This document shows, piece after piece, positions 10,007-19,851 of a stretch of 64,000 nucleotides of DNA. The stretch comes from Tranzscheliella williamsii (taxonomy: Eukaryota; Basidiomycota; Ustilaginomycetes; Ustilaginales; Ustilaginaceae): positions 1 through 64,000 of the forward strand of contig JALBYF010000023.1 of NCBI GenBank assembly GCA_023212725.1, in the 5' to 3' direction. The notes beneath the pieces were generated by a model that ran no database searches, was not told the DNA's origin, and saw nothing but the letters and a program-made list of their open reading frames with translations. The position numbers were made by a program, and so were the translations under genes. Position 1 is the stretch's first letter; every line of letters begins with the position of its first letter.

Positions 10007-10954
10007 CTAGTTGAGAGCGGCCAGGAGTACGATAGCCACGACGAATCCGACCACCAGCAACAGATAGACACAGCGGCGACCCGCTTTACGCTGGTACTCG
10101 TGCGCAACGACGAGCTCCCTGTCCGCACCAGAGGTGTTGTCGGCGATCGAGTTGATGTTGAACTCAATGTTGTCGATCATACCGCCCTGTTCCTGTACAA
10201 TATTGCCGAGATCTCGGAAGATCTCGTTGAGCTCCTGAACGCCTGACTCGATCTCGCGGATTTCGGCCTCGCGACTGGTGATCAGCGATTCCTGGTACTC
10301 CAGATCCGCCTGCGACGGACCTTGCGGCACGAAACCTATCTCCTGAACTTGCTGCAGATCTTCGCTGCCCGTCGCTCCACGGCCTTCAGCCTGGGCCCCT
10401 TCCTCCTCGTCGATCAGTAGTTGTTGCTGTGGCGATTGGGAGACGGCGGCGCTCTGAGCCTTGAGCATCTGCCTCTCCTTCTGCTTTTCTTGCTCGAGCT
10501 TTGCGCGCGTGCTGGTGACCGCCTCCTTCTGCGTGCGCTGGAACTGCATCGCGGCGGCCTGGAAGTCTCTCTGCAGCTTAGCCTGCGTCAGTTTGGCGGC
10601 ATTCTGTGCGGCGCTGAGCGGGAAGACGGAAAGCTCTTTGATGTCGCTGGTGCCATCCTTGGCCAGATCCCTCGTCGTCTCTATCAAGTCGTGGATGCGC
10701 TTGCTCCAGTCCTGACCCTTGGCAGCCGTGTTCTGCGAGCTGAGCAGCGTGATGAGCTTCTGAATGGCGGTGACATTGGAGTTAATCTTGAAGATCTGAA
10801 TGCCAATCCTCTTGGTCAACTTCTCGAACTCGGGCGGAACTGGTGGCGATACTTCATCCCTGTATAGAGGAAGCGGCGTGCCGCGTGAGCCGCCTCCGTT
10901 TCCACCGCCCCTTGAGGAACCGGATGAACCTCGTTCTAAGTCGTTGAAAGACAT
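10007..10954 (-). CDS. Endosomal/vacuolar Qa-SNARE (Pep12/syntaxin-7 type)
   Basis: 315 aa, single exon, ATG start. Syntaxin for fusion at late endosome or vacuole. A Gly/Ser-rich N-terminus is followed by a three-helix Habc-like domain (residues ~40-140; KLTKRIGIQIFKINSNVTAI). Then comes a Gln/Glu-rich linker and the SNARE helix (~215-275; REAEIREIESGVQELNEIFR), with the ionic-layer Gln in the stretch NIVQEQGGMIDNIEFNI. A C-terminal anchor follows (CVYLLLVVGFVVAIVLLAAL) with almost no lumenal tail. Pep12 and Vam3 cannot be separated by eye, so no symbol is given. Confidence 0.92.
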   Translation of the reverse strand: MSFNDLERGSSGSSRGGGNGGGSRGTPLPLYRDEVSPPVPPEFEKLTKRIGIQIFKINSNVTAIQKLITLLSSQNTAAKGQDWSKRIHDLIETTRDLAKDGTSDIKELSVFPLSAAQNAAKLTQAKLQRDFQAAAMQFQRTQKEAVTSTRAKLEQEKQKERQMLKAQSAAVSQSPQQQLLIDEEEGAQAEGRGATGSEDLQQVQEIGFVPQGPSQADLEYQESLITSREAEIREIESGVQELNEIFRDLGNIVQEQGGMIDNIEFNINSIADNTSGADRELVVAHEYQRKAGRRCVYLLLVVGFVVAIVLLAALN

Positions 10955-11401
10955 GGTCGCAGGCGGCAGAACCAGGTGACCTCTGCGCTAGAACTCGTAT
11001 TGACTGAGATGAGCGGCGTCTCCGTTCACGGGCTGTGGTGGCTAGAGATTCTTTCCGGGCTACCTCTTCACTACTACCGTCGGGGGCCGTCGTTCGTTGG
11101 ATGCAACGAGATGGCGATGCACGTCGAAGCGCCCCTGTTAAAGGACGCATCCGCGCTGAACAAGCTACCTCGCGTTACAGTCTAACATGACGTGCTCATC
11201 AGCTTCGTTGCATCTCTTTCGGACGAGTGGAATATGGGCACGTATTCAAGCTTACCGCTTTGTCAAATTTTGGCCGGCGTCTGGCTATGCACGCGAATTT
11301 TGTCGTTGTGTACGGCTCAACCCACATCTTCTGACGTCGCTGCTGCTCTTCCTTTGCCACTCGTTTCTGGATCGAGCCGTGTCGTCGCGCGAGGTAATAG
11401 C
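10955..11401. promoter_or_regulatory. Divergent promoter region, SNARE gene / WDR89 gene
   Basis: 447 bp between two start codons facing away from each other, so it must contain both promoters. No clear TATA box was recognised. The plus-strand frame of the WD gene is open back to 11192 but begins with non-conserved sequence, so I treat 11192-11401 as leader. Confidence 0.5.
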
Positions 11402-12820
11402 ATGGAAGGTGACATGGATCTGACGCTGTCAGGGGCGGCCAGAGCGCCGCCGCTTTCTTCGACTGCATCCGTGTACCGAGCCAAGGAGCCTTTCCATCTC
11501 CAGGCTATTCCACCGAACGCGCTGCCGAATGCTTCCCCGGCTTATGTCACCCATCTCCTCTCCCTGTCTACTTCGTTTGGTGTGCCGACACTAATGGCAA
11601 TCTCGGATGACAGCACGTTGACGCTGATCGACAAGACCTCTGGAGTGGTGGTGCAGTCGCAACGCGCCTTTAAGGATGCACGCATTACACAGGCGCGGGT
11701 TGCGCCCTCTGCCAACTCGAACACAGGCACCTTCATCGGCAGTGTCAGCAACGGGACAGTAGCCGCTTGGGATTCTCGAGGCGCGTTGGAGAAGCCGATA
11801 TGGACGCTCGAGGGCCCATCGCGCGCACCCTATCTCTGCGTAGAACCCTCGCCTTCCGATCCGAACCTGGTCGTGGCGGGTACGGAACAGTACGGCCACG
11901 GTGACTCGGACATCGATATCTGGGACGTGCGCTCTGCCTCAGCACCGCTCAGCAAATACAACGAGGTGCACAGCGACGATATCACCGCGCTCCAGTTTCA
12001 TCCAGACACAGCCGCCCACGCTGGAATCCTGCTCAGCGGATCCACGGACGGTCTGGTCTCTGCCATCGACACCTCGATCGCCGAGGAGGATGATGCGGTG
12101 ATCAGTGTCGGCAACACGGGCAACTCGGTCGCGCGTGTTGGCTGGATCCCTTCGTCGAGCGCTTTGAGCTCGAGCGCCGTGGACACCCACATGGATGGCG
12201 TCGGGAGTGAAGCCGAGGAGCTCGGTCAGGTCGAGTCCGAGGCGAGGCGCCGGGGGCTGGGTACGGTGTGGGCGCTGGGGGACATGCAGACGGTGTCGCT
12301 GTTCGACGCGGACAAGTTCGACCCGGTGCTGCCGACGACGGACGTGCGGTCGTCGACATCGCTGCGGCCGCCGTGGAAGACGGACTATGTGATCGACGCG
12401 TTTGCGTCGCTCCCCTCGTTCCCGAACGCAGGTGACGGCGGGCTGACGCTGCTTGTGGGGCGGTCCGAGGGCGGCTTTGCCGCCATCACGGTGCCCACCA
12501 CGCGCAGCACGGGCGCCGCGCAGCCCTGGACACTCCGCGCCGTCTTCCCCGAGGCAGGCGACGGCACCTTCTACGGCCACACCGACATCGTCCGCTCCGC
12601 CGAGTGGGACGCTGCCGCCAACACACTCTACACCGGCGGCGAGGATGGTAACCTCTGCTTCTGGAACTTCGACACCCCCGCCTCCGCCCATCCCGCCCCC
12701 CTCGCCGTGCCCCTCTACGACGCAGCGCCCTCCTACAGAGACAGCAGCTCCGGCAAGTCGAGCCCCCGCAACCCGCCCCCGCACACCGCCCGCACCCAGC
12801 GCTACACACCCTACAAGTAA
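11402..12820 (+). CDS. WD-repeat protein, WDR89 family
   Basis: 472 aa from the ATG giving MEGDMDL; a second ATG lies four codons on. Beta-propeller with WD-like units: DSDIDIWDVRS, the conserved HSDDITALQFHPD, GILLSGSTDGLVSAIDTSIA, GHTDIVRSAEWDAAANTLYT and GGEDGNLCFWNFD. The HSDD...SGSTDGL block and the final GGED...FW block match the WDR89 family as I know it. The molecular role is poorly defined; it probably acts as a protein-interaction scaffold. The C-terminal ~40 residues are Ser/Pro-rich and disordered. It is convergent with the DUF4112 gene, with 247 bp between stops. Confidence 0.85.
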   Translation: MEGDMDLTLSGAARAPPLSSTASVYRAKEPFHLQAIPPNALPNASPAYVTHLLSLSTSFGVPTLMAISDDSTLTLIDKTSGVVVQSQRAFKDARITQARVAPSANSNTGTFIGSVSNGTVAAWDSRGALEKPIWTLEGPSRAPYLCVEPSPSDPNLVVAGTEQYGHGDSDIDIWDVRSASAPLSKYNEVHSDDITALQFHPDTAAHAGILLSGSTDGLVSAIDTSIAEEDDAVISVGNTGNSVARVGWIPSSSALSSSAVDTHMDGVGSEAEELGQVESEARRRGLGTVWALGDMQTVSLFDADKFDPVLPTTDVRSSTSLRPPWKTDYVIDAFASLPSFPNAGDGGLTLLVGRSEGGFAAITVPTTRSTGAAQPWTLRAVFPEAGDGTFYGHTDIVRSAEWDAAANTLYTGGEDGNLCFWNFDTPASAHPAPLAVPLYDAAPSYRDSSSGKSSPRNPPPHTARTQRYTPYK

Positions 12821-13067
12821 TTGCAATGGAACCAGTGGCATCGGCCGCAGCGCAGCCCGACAGATACCTCGCACACTCTTCTGCTACATTCCTCCGCCGC
12901 CCTTGCGACACAGTTCCCAACCGCTGATCGACTGTGTGGATGATGAGCCTGAATTGCAGGTAGAGGGTAGCCAGTTCGAACAAAAGCGACGCGTGTGTAG
13001 TGTGGGTATCAGAGAGATCCAGTATCGGAGATGGGGGGGCGGACGGGTAATGTGAGGGGCTAGATGG

Positions 13068-13748
13068 CTAGTTGCGGTTCCACCATTTGGAGGACTTGGG
13101 CGCGGGGGCGGAGTCTTGGCTGGGGCCTTGATCTGGGCCTGCGCTTAGGTGTGCTTGGTCAGGAGCGGTGACGTGGGCTCTGGCGGCGCTCTGTGCGGGG
13201 TGGGTTGCGCCGGGTTCGCCGGGGGTGAGGTCGGGGAGGTGGTTGGCGATGTTTTCCTCGCCGCGGACGCGGAGGAGTTCCTCGAGGAGCTTTGCATTGC
13301 GCGAGTTGGCGCGCCAGGCGGCGAGGGCGATGTCGCCGACGAGGGGTACGAGGCCGATGGCTGCCGAGACGGCGTTGTTGAAAATCATCTGGCGGACGAG
13401 CCAATCGGGCGCCTCGGCCAGCTCGCGGCGGACGGGCTTGACGACCAGCATATAGTTGAGCAGTGCGTCGGTGGCGTCGCCAAGCCCGGGCACGAGCCCG
13501 ATGAAGAACGTCCAACCAAACCGCAGGCCGCACACGTAGAAGCCCTTGTCCAGGTAGTGCGCGCGCTTCTTCACCTTGCGCAGCAGCGCCGCCTGCTTGC
13601 GCGTCAGCCCGGGCGGCAGCGCCCGCTTCCGCCGCTTCTGCTGCCCGTTCGGCCCCACGTAGAACTCGTACAGCGGGTCCTCCGGCTCGTACTTCTTCGC
13701 ATGCCCAGACACGAGCCGCTTCGTCACTTTGTTCGCAATGTACGACAT
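13068..13748 (-). CDS. DUF4112 family membrane protein
   Basis: 226 aa, single exon. A basic N-terminus (KRRKRALPPGLTRKQAALLR) is followed by the DUF4112 core: FGWTFFIGLVPGLGDATDAL, then FNNAVSAAIGLVPLVGDIAL and AAWRANSRNAKLLEELLRVR. The repeated G-L-V-P-G/L-V-G-D motif in two hydrophobic hairpins is characteristic. The family is found in fungi and bacteria and its function is unknown. The C-terminal ~60 residues are Pro/Ala/Ser-rich and low complexity. A membrane location is inferred from the two hydrophobic segments. Confidence 0.88.
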   Translation of the reverse strand: MSYIANKVTKRLVSGHAKKYEPEDPLYEFYVGPNGQQKRRKRALPPGLTRKQAALLRKVKKRAHYLDKGFYVCGLRFGWTFFIGLVPGLGDATDALLNYMLVVKPVRRELAEAPDWLVRQMIFNNAVSAAIGLVPLVGDIALAAWRANSRNAKLLEELLRVRGEENIANHLPDLTPGEPGATHPAQSAARAHVTAPDQAHLSAGPDQGPSQDSAPAPKSSKWWNRN

Positions 13749-14684
13749 CTTGTCCGTCTTGTGTCTTTCTGTGCTTCAGCCTAGCGGTGGTGACAAGGCA
13801 AGCCCCATCTGCCAACGCTCCGAAGCGTAATTGGGAATGGTGAGCCGTAGGCACAGCCCGCCCACACGCGATTGGATTCTATTGTGTATTATTCACGCCT
13901 GCGCTCACTCAGATTCACTTTGCGCATACAGTTGGAAGTCGCTCACATATTATTCACAATTCGTGATGATTTGCTTTCAGGAATTTGTAATTTCAACGAG
14001 TGGAGGTGACTGGAGGTATATTTAGCATCCCCAAGCGCTTCCTATTTAGTGTGATTTGCATATGTGACGTAGTCACGCACGCGACATGTTGCTAAGACAT
14101 GAGCTAGTCTGCTCGGTGGGCGTCCTGTTAAGTCCCGGGCTTGTGCAGGCTGCTAACTCTTAGGGTGGTGGTCATGCTCCTGGCCCATTGCTTGCCGATT
14201 ATGGTCTGCGTCGGCCCTGCTACACAAGCTGTGGCGCTGATTTGGTGGTACGTCCACTCGGTCGATGCGCAAAGGCTATTCGCGGTGTCTAGTGTCGCTG
14301 CTCGGTCTACAGCTCAATTTGACCTACGGTGGAGAGTACACCGGTGGCAGGCAGAGGCGAGCCGACAGATGGCGATGCGGTGGGTGTCGATCGTCAGTGT
14401 CGGCCCGTCTGCGAACGTGCGTGCTCTTACTTGCCTCTTTGCTTTCGCTGCCTTTGATCCGTATCCAGGGCCCCACAGCTGTTTATGGCAGCCGGTCACG
14501 GTCACCGGTCCGACCTCCGACCGTTCATGTAATAGCTTCGGGTCTCTCGTCGAGCTTAAGGGCCGCGCCGCACTGCACGTCATCTCATATTGTTGTAAAG
14601 GCTGCCGCGCTTGGCGGCTGTATATAGGTTGGTTGGGCGTAGGCATTGCACGACGAGTCAGGCGACATTCAGATATTCTTTGCC
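13749..14684. other. AT-rich intergenic region with TATA-like element
   Basis: About 940 bp. From 13860 to 14060 the base composition shifts to AT-rich with TTCACAA and TCGTGA words, resembling the cluster at 2.3 kb. CTGTATATAGG near 14620, about 65 bp before the next ATG, looks like a TATA box. Open frames between 14141 and 14640 have no recognisable protein content. Confidence 0.5.
14618..14628 (+). promoter_or_regulatory. TATA-like box upstream of hypothetical ORF
   Basis: The TATATAGG core lies about 60 bp upstream of the ATG at 14685. A consensus TATA box is uncommon in this window, which slightly supports the downstream ORF being transcribed. Confidence 0.4.
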
Positions 14685-15626
14685 ATGTCGACGCTCGATG
14701 GTGCAGTGCCGCCTCTTGGCATCACCAGGCTCCGGCTGTGGGATGAACTGCACCTTGGTCACGGTAGCACGGGCCTGCGTACCGCCGCGTCCCTGGAGTG
14801 GGATTCGGCGTTGATGGCGCCAAAGATGGCGCCAAAATCCTCTGCGTCCATCAGCACCAGCGGCTCTCACATCTCTTCACTAGCGTCACCGGCCGTAGAC
14901 GCTACTGTTCCAGACTGCAGCTTGACAGGCGGAGGATGTACGGAACCAGGTGAGAGTTCCGCCAGTTCATACTACCCTTGGGGCTTGGCGGAGGCAAGTC
15001 ACTCGGAAGGCCGAGACGCATCGTCCCTTTTACAAGCTGAAATACCAGGCGGGACGTCGCCACCGCTTCCGACACGGAAAGAAGCGCGAGCACGCCAAGT
15101 CCAGCGCAGGGATTCGAAGGCTCGGCGGCGGCGTCAGCAGTTCTACCTTCAGCTCGCCCTATCCTCGCCTGCGCTGTGCCGCTCCTCGACGCTTCTGTCC
15201 CCAGAGACGCTGATTTTAGCGGCCAAGGCGTTCGACGACGTGGGTGTCGAGGCGGGTATCCCATCCTCGGACTGCGCAGGTCCGGGCGCAACCTCTGCCT
15301 GCCGAAAAATGTGCTACATTAGCAGCGAATGCAACACGAGTCGGAGTTTGGAAGAAGGCGGCACCGAGACACCCGAAGATGCACACGAATGGAGGACCGC
15401 TTGCGACGTTGTCAAACGCCGGCCGGAGACAATCCAGCACGGCAGGTACCAGCCATGGCAAGAAGTGCAAAATGTCTCGGGCGGGCCCTCCAGCAGCCAG
15501 GTGACAGATTCCCTGCCGGTACGATGGCAAAATGGAACACCGAACCAGCTACCGACCGAAGAGAACATATACGGGCCAAGAACAGCTGATGAGGAGCGTC
15601 CAAAGAAGTTCCAGCGTTGCGCGTAG
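14685..15626 (+). CDS. Hypothetical protein, 313 aa, lineage-specific
   Basis: Not recognised. The frame is open from 14646; the ATG at 14685 (MSTLDGAVPPLG) follows a TATA-like box. There is a short tandem duplication of MAPK (MAPKMAPK) at residues ~44-51. A strongly basic block (EARARQVQRRDSKARRRRQQ) at ~160 could be a nuclear signal, followed by a short hydrophobic helix (FYLQLALSSPALC). The C-terminal half contains several Cys but no spaced zinc-binding pattern I can name. There is no signal peptide or membrane segment. The long open frame without low-complexity repeats favours a real gene, but homology would be needed to be sure. Confidence 0.45.
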   Translation: MSTLDGAVPPLGITRLRLWDELHLGHGSTGLRTAASLEWDSALMAPKMAPKSSASISTSGSHISSLASPAVDATVPDCSLTGGGCTEPGESSASSYYPWGLAEASHSEGRDASSLLQAEIPGGTSPPLPTRKEARARQVQRRDSKARRRRQQFYLQLALSSPALCRSSTLLSPETLILAAKAFDDVGVEAGIPSSDCAGPGATSACRKMCYISSECNTSRSLEEGGTETPEDAHEWRTACDVVKRRPETIQHGRYQPWQEVQNVSGGPSSSQVTDSLPVRWQNGTPNQLPTEENIYGPRTADEERPKKFQRCA

Positions 15627-15841
15627 CTAGCACGGCCGCCGGCTCGACATCCATCCTCTGCGGGTGTTAGCATATGCTGTGATTCCGAGCTTAGGCCCAA
15701 CAGCGGACCTTTGAGACAGGAACCAACGTGAAGCTCGTCTATAATCTACACGATCAGCTCGGTGACGGCGGTCATTTCTTCTCAGTGGTGTCCAACACTG
15801 CCCGTAGTCCGAGCGAAACGCTGTTCGTCAGTAACATTAAT

Positions 15842-16691
15842 TCAGATGTATGCATACTGCAGGGGAACGCCTGTGGCGCTCTGCTTGCACTCACGAATAG
15901 TAACCGGTCCTGAGAGGTTGCCGTAAGTACCAGCATGGCGACGTAAGCGCAGTAGGCGTTGGACAAGGTCAGTTTCTCTCCTCGGTGTCGTTGTTCGGAT
16001 ACGGTGCACGCACCGTCATTCGTGAGCGAGACATCCATCATCTCGCCAAACTGGCCATCCTTGATCTTGCCCGGCTGATAGGAATCAGCCATCCGCTTGA
16101 GAAAGGCGTCGTAGATGGCCTTGGCGCTGTCGCCACCCATGGCGCGGTGGAAGTCCGGCTTGGTGCCCTTGACAGTGCGCGCAAAGAGGGTGAACTGCGA
16201 GACGCAGAGCACCTCGCCGCCGAGCTCCATTACCGAGCGTTTCCACGGTTTGCCGCCCCAGACCTGTTCGGAGCGCGCTTGCGCCCCCCCGTTGGCGTTG
16301 TTGGCGTCCCCCGAGGAAGCGGACGTCGTTGCAGCGGATGCTGAACTACTGGATTCCGGCTCGTACTGCGACGGGACGAGGATCTGTTCCGCCTCCTGGT
16401 TCTCATTCCACAGCTTCGTTGTCAGAATCTTGTTGGCGAGGGGAACGATCTCTGCGAGCGTGTCTTCGGTCGAGATGCCGATCAGCGCTACGATGCCAGG
16501 CCCGATCTTGGACACCAGTTTGCCATCCACTGCCACGGAAAAACCATGAAATCAGTCCATCAGTTGAAGCCGTCCAATCCGCTCACAGGTGCTGGGACAT
16601 GCGTCGCATTGCCGCGTCCTGCGTGACGATCGGATCAGAATCGCTTACCGTGAACCGTGGCGCCTTTCACTCTCTGCACTACAGCCCTCAT
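15842..16691 (-). CDS. DTD1: D-aminoacyl-tRNA deacylase (three exons)
   Basis: Hydrolyses D-aminoacyl-tRNA in the cytosol, recycling tRNA charged with D-amino acids or glycine. Proposed exons are 16691-16649, 16529-16014 and 15909-15842, giving 208 aa. Exon 1 gives MRAVVQRVKGATVH, exon 2 starts VDGKLVSKIGPGIVALIGIS, and exon 3 completes NDGPVTI. The introns are GTAAGC...CAG (119 nt) and GTGCGT...CAG (104 nt). The catalytic signatures SQFTL (residues ~116-120) and NDGPVT are both intact. A Ser/Ala/Asn-rich insertion (~30 residues after SQYEPE) is extra compared with bacterial DTD. Reading through the last intron would destroy the NDGPVT motif, which supports splicing. Confidence 0.93.
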
Positions 16692-17635
16692 TGTGATCGC
16701 GGCGGCCGGATTGAGTAAAGTTTGCAAGGTGATGATGGGGAGCAAAAGCGGCCATCCCGCATCGGCTGTATTGTAAAAAGCACACAAATGTGATCCTCCC
16801 CTTGATCTTTCGCACGCGTGATTCGGAATTAGGCCGAGGCAAGGCCGACGAGAAAGTCACAATAGTCAGTCACAAGTCGGCTGTTGTGACTGTCCAAAAG
16901 CGCCAGCGCTGGCCTGCCCTTTAGCACATCGGCGACACCGCATCCGTCGAGCGCACGGAAGCTCCGCCCTTTGAGCCTGCAAGTCGATATAATGTATTTG
17001 AGTTCTCACTTCAACTATGGAGAGTCAAGCTCGCCATATCTTGCAAATGGGTGACTTGCCTGCAAGTGGATAAAGACAAGTAAGGGTAAGCCTATAACGC
17101 TTATTGTACATGCTTGCAGACTGCACAGCACAGGAGAAGGCGTCGTATCCCCCGAGCCGGACCCGTTGCCAGGTTCTTTCAGACAAATAGCGCTCTTCCC
17201 ATGCCGCAGCCGTAGGCTAGCTGGCCATCTCGTATGATACACCCTATCTTCGAATCGTACCCATATGTAGAGACCGCGACCGGGCGAGCGAAACAATTAT
17301 TTCGAAGTCATGGGTACGCTGCTTGCGTTTCATATGTGCTAGCCCTGTCTATGCTGAGCATTCGCCCACATCATGGACTACGTGCCGTGATGAGTTGGCC
17401 GCTTCATAAGGATAGTTTGTCAGGAGGCAGCTGTCCTGTAACCTTTCCGCGCAGCTGCCGCTCCCATGATGCCTCCATTGGTGAGAGCCCTTCGAAAGAA
17501 AACCAGCTCAAGCACGAAGGAACCTTTCCCATGCCACGGAAGGGAGAACAGTCAACATCCTGTAGACCCTGTTCGACCCCGACTGAATGCAGTCACCTGA
17601 AGCACAACATAGCTGTAGGCTGAATCAGTCGCAAT
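16692..17635. other. Intergenic region with inverted TCACAA repeat
   Basis: About 940 bp. It contains the DTD1 promoter side and the upstream region of the membrane protein gene. A 9-bp perfect inverted repeat lies at 16867-16892. No gene was recognised; frames at 17234-17623 (plus) and 17015-17296 (minus) look random. An upstream exon carrying a signal peptide for the next gene was looked for and not found. Confidence 0.5.
16867..16892. repeat. Inverted repeat, 9-bp arms, 8-bp spacer
   Basis: The arms are CAGTCACAA and TTGTGACTG, perfectly complementary. The arm sequence belongs to the same TCACAA word family as the palindrome at 2407-2428 and the repeats near 33.4 kb. Confidence 0.8.
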
Positions 17636-19279
17636 ATGGACGGAAAAGAGGAGGATCAAATCAGGTCTCAAGAGCATAAGGAACAAAGGGAACACAAAGA
17701 ACACAAAGAGCAGAAGGATCAACATCATCACGAGGGTCAACAAAAACATTCACCCCCATCCCACGAGCAGGGTCAAAACCATATCGAAGAAAGCGCAGCC
17801 ACAGAAAGCAGTGAAGCCGCTCCCAAGCCCAAGCGTCCAGCCCTTGCCGATGAAGCCTACTCATCCGTTAAAGGAACACAAGCTTCGACAGTCTCACCCG
17901 CTGCACACGACAGCCCTCCAGCGCTTTCGGGGCCTGATCAGATCGGCTGGACGGGCGCTCCCCCTACTGGGTCCGACTCAAAGTCCACGACGCATGCGGC
18001 GTCAAAATGGTCTGGCACTGATGTTGCTAAGCTGGGCGGCATATTGGGCGGCTTGCTGGCGATTTTGCTTCTCGCTTCTCTGTGTCTTTATCGGCGCTAC
18101 TCGGCGAAACGAAAAAAGACCAGCAAGTCCCCCCGGCTTTCCTTTCAAGAACGCCATGAGGAGGCTTTGCAGGAGTTACCTAGCATCTGTAGCGGCTTTG
18201 GCGCCGTTGACCCAAAGGATTATGCTAAAGAGCGGCTGTGGGTGGGTGAAGAGAAAACGCAAAATCCACAACACAGGAGTCCGACCGTCCAACAGAGTCT
18301 CCTGCAGAAGCAGCAGCCCAAGTCATCTACTGCTCTCGACTCGGATCTAGGCGGCACAATGTCTGTTGTTGCCGATTCAGAACGCCAAAGTCCAGGTCTC
18401 AAGCAGATCCGATCCGTTGCTGGGATGACAACAGCAGCAAGCACGCGAACCAGACCTAGATTGAGCATAACAGCGCCAGACAAGTCCACACTCAGCCTTT
18501 CTTGGGGTGGTGATGATGACGACGACGAGGACATAGCTTTCAAGGAGGGAGATGAGGGCGGTGATCAGCTGCACGGGCCTCAATCGCAGATTGATCGATG
18601 TCTGAGCTATTACATCAAGGCGCGAACCAGCTGGGCTGATGTGCCTGTGTCTTCCACCTCACCCGCTGCGTTGCAGCAGCGGCGTGACATGGCGGATACG
18701 TTGCAGGCGAACACGTCAGCCGGGTCTGCAAACTCGGCGTCCAGGAGCATGGATGATTCTGTGACAGTGGACCTGAACACCTTTCAGGGCGCCAAGACAG
18801 CCAATTTGTACGAAAGGATTCAAGCGGAACATGCACGCCTGACCGCTGAGGCTTTATGCAATGGTGACATGGAGTTTGAGCTTTCTATCCCCAAACCGGG
18901 CGCCTTATTTCAACGTGCCCACGACACTTCAACTGGCGTCCACCGGCTGAGCGCAGATATGAGCCCTGGGTTGGCTAGTGCCGTCTCACCTGTTACGAGC
19001 GATCCGCACTCGGCATTCGAATATGCCGCTTATCAGAGGCGGTCCATAAAAGGATCATCCTCATCTCTCGACAAAGCCGAAGCCGAAACAAGTTCATGTG
19101 ATTTCGGTGTCAGACTGTCCCCATCCTATCCGCCGTCGCCACACTTACCCTCCTCCAGCGCATTGCAGGATAGGCGTGTCACCAGGAGAACGCTATACAG
19201 CCAAGCTTCGTTCAGGTCCTTGGACACAGTCGTCATCGCCTCGGAAAGCGAGACGGCACAGGCTATGGTACCTGCTTGA
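17636..19279 (+). CDS. Hypothetical single-pass membrane protein, 547 aa
   Basis: ATG start, single exon. Residues 1-60 are extremely hydrophilic, with His/Lys/Glu/Gln repeats (EHKEQREHKEHKEQKDQ). A Ser/Thr/Pro-rich stretch leads to one hydrophobic segment at ~133-153 (LGGILGGLLAILLLASLCLY) followed at once by RRYSAKRKK. Positive charge after the segment predicts N-out/C-in topology without a cleaved signal. The C-terminal ~390 residues are Ser-rich with an acidic patch (GGDDDDDEDIAFKEGDEGGD). This layout resembles fungal Mid2/Msb2-like sensors or SKG6-type proteins, but no domain identifies it. A missing upstream exon with a signal peptide is possible. Confidence 0.6.
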   Translation: MDGKEEDQIRSQEHKEQREHKEHKEQKDQHHHEGQQKHSPPSHEQGQNHIEESAATESSEAAPKPKRPALADEAYSSVKGTQASTVSPAAHDSPPALSGPDQIGWTGAPPTGSDSKSTTHAASKWSGTDVAKLGGILGGLLAILLLASLCLYRRYSAKRKKTSKSPRLSFQERHEEALQELPSICSGFGAVDPKDYAKERLWVGEEKTQNPQHRSPTVQQSLLQKQQPKSSTALDSDLGGTMSVVADSERQSPGLKQIRSVAGMTTAASTRTRPRLSITAPDKSTLSLSWGGDDDDDEDIAFKEGDEGGDQLHGPQSQIDRCLSYYIKARTSWADVPVSSTSPAALQQRRDMADTLQANTSAGSANSASRSMDDSVTVDLNTFQGAKTANLYERIQAEHARLTAEALCNGDMEFELSIPKPGALFQRAHDTSTGVHRLSADMSPGLASAVSPVTSDPHSAFEYAAYQRRSIKGSSSSLDKAEAETSSCDFGVRLSPSYPPSPHLPSSSALQDRRVTRRTLYSQASFRSLDTVVIASESETAQAMVPA

Positions 19280-19851
19280 GGCGTGGACGCCTTGTGTGTA
19301 ATAGTCAGGAGGCTTGCTCGGCAGCAGCATAGTGGCTATCGATCCAGACACTGTTTCGAGCGTCCCATCACTCCGATTGCTTGGTCAAATCCCCACCTTT
19401 GGCTTGATCCGGGCTGGACGGCCCTTCTGTGCAGCGTGGGTGAAATGCCCGGAGTGGTCGGCTTTTTCAGTCATCGCTCTTTACTTTGCGCTTGACTTGA
19501 GCGACAATAGCGATGCGATCCCAGAATTGTGCAGATCGGAATGGTTTTTGGGGTCGATTAGGGCCGGTCTCGTTCCGGCCAGATTGCTTGAAAAGCGTCG
19601 GAGCGCCTTCATCATCCGGTAATGCACCGAGCGGAAGTAAGGCGACAGGTTGGCAGTAGGTGTGTAGATGAAGTCGCCATTGGTGCAGGGAGAGAAAGGA
19701 TCTTGCCACGGACGCAATCTCTGATGAAGTCTCCGCCAAGGTTATAAGGCATTGACCCTCGTTGCCAGAGCCCTGGCTCTCCAGAGCGTTACTCACTCTT
19801 CCCACTGGTATCTTTCCTCGACTGACCTCTCGGCACGTCAGTACTACCACA
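19280..19851. other. Intergenic region
   Basis: About 570 bp between the membrane protein stop and the next ATG. Nothing recognisable was seen; small frames on both strands have no family features. Confidence 0.4.

Noticed and set aside
11192..11401. N-terminal extension of the WDR89 protein
   Set aside because: The added residues are not WD-like, and the ATG at 11402 gives a sensible start.
11939..12874. 311-codon minus-strand ORF opposite the WDR89 gene
   Set aside because: Antisense shadow caused by GC-rich third positions.
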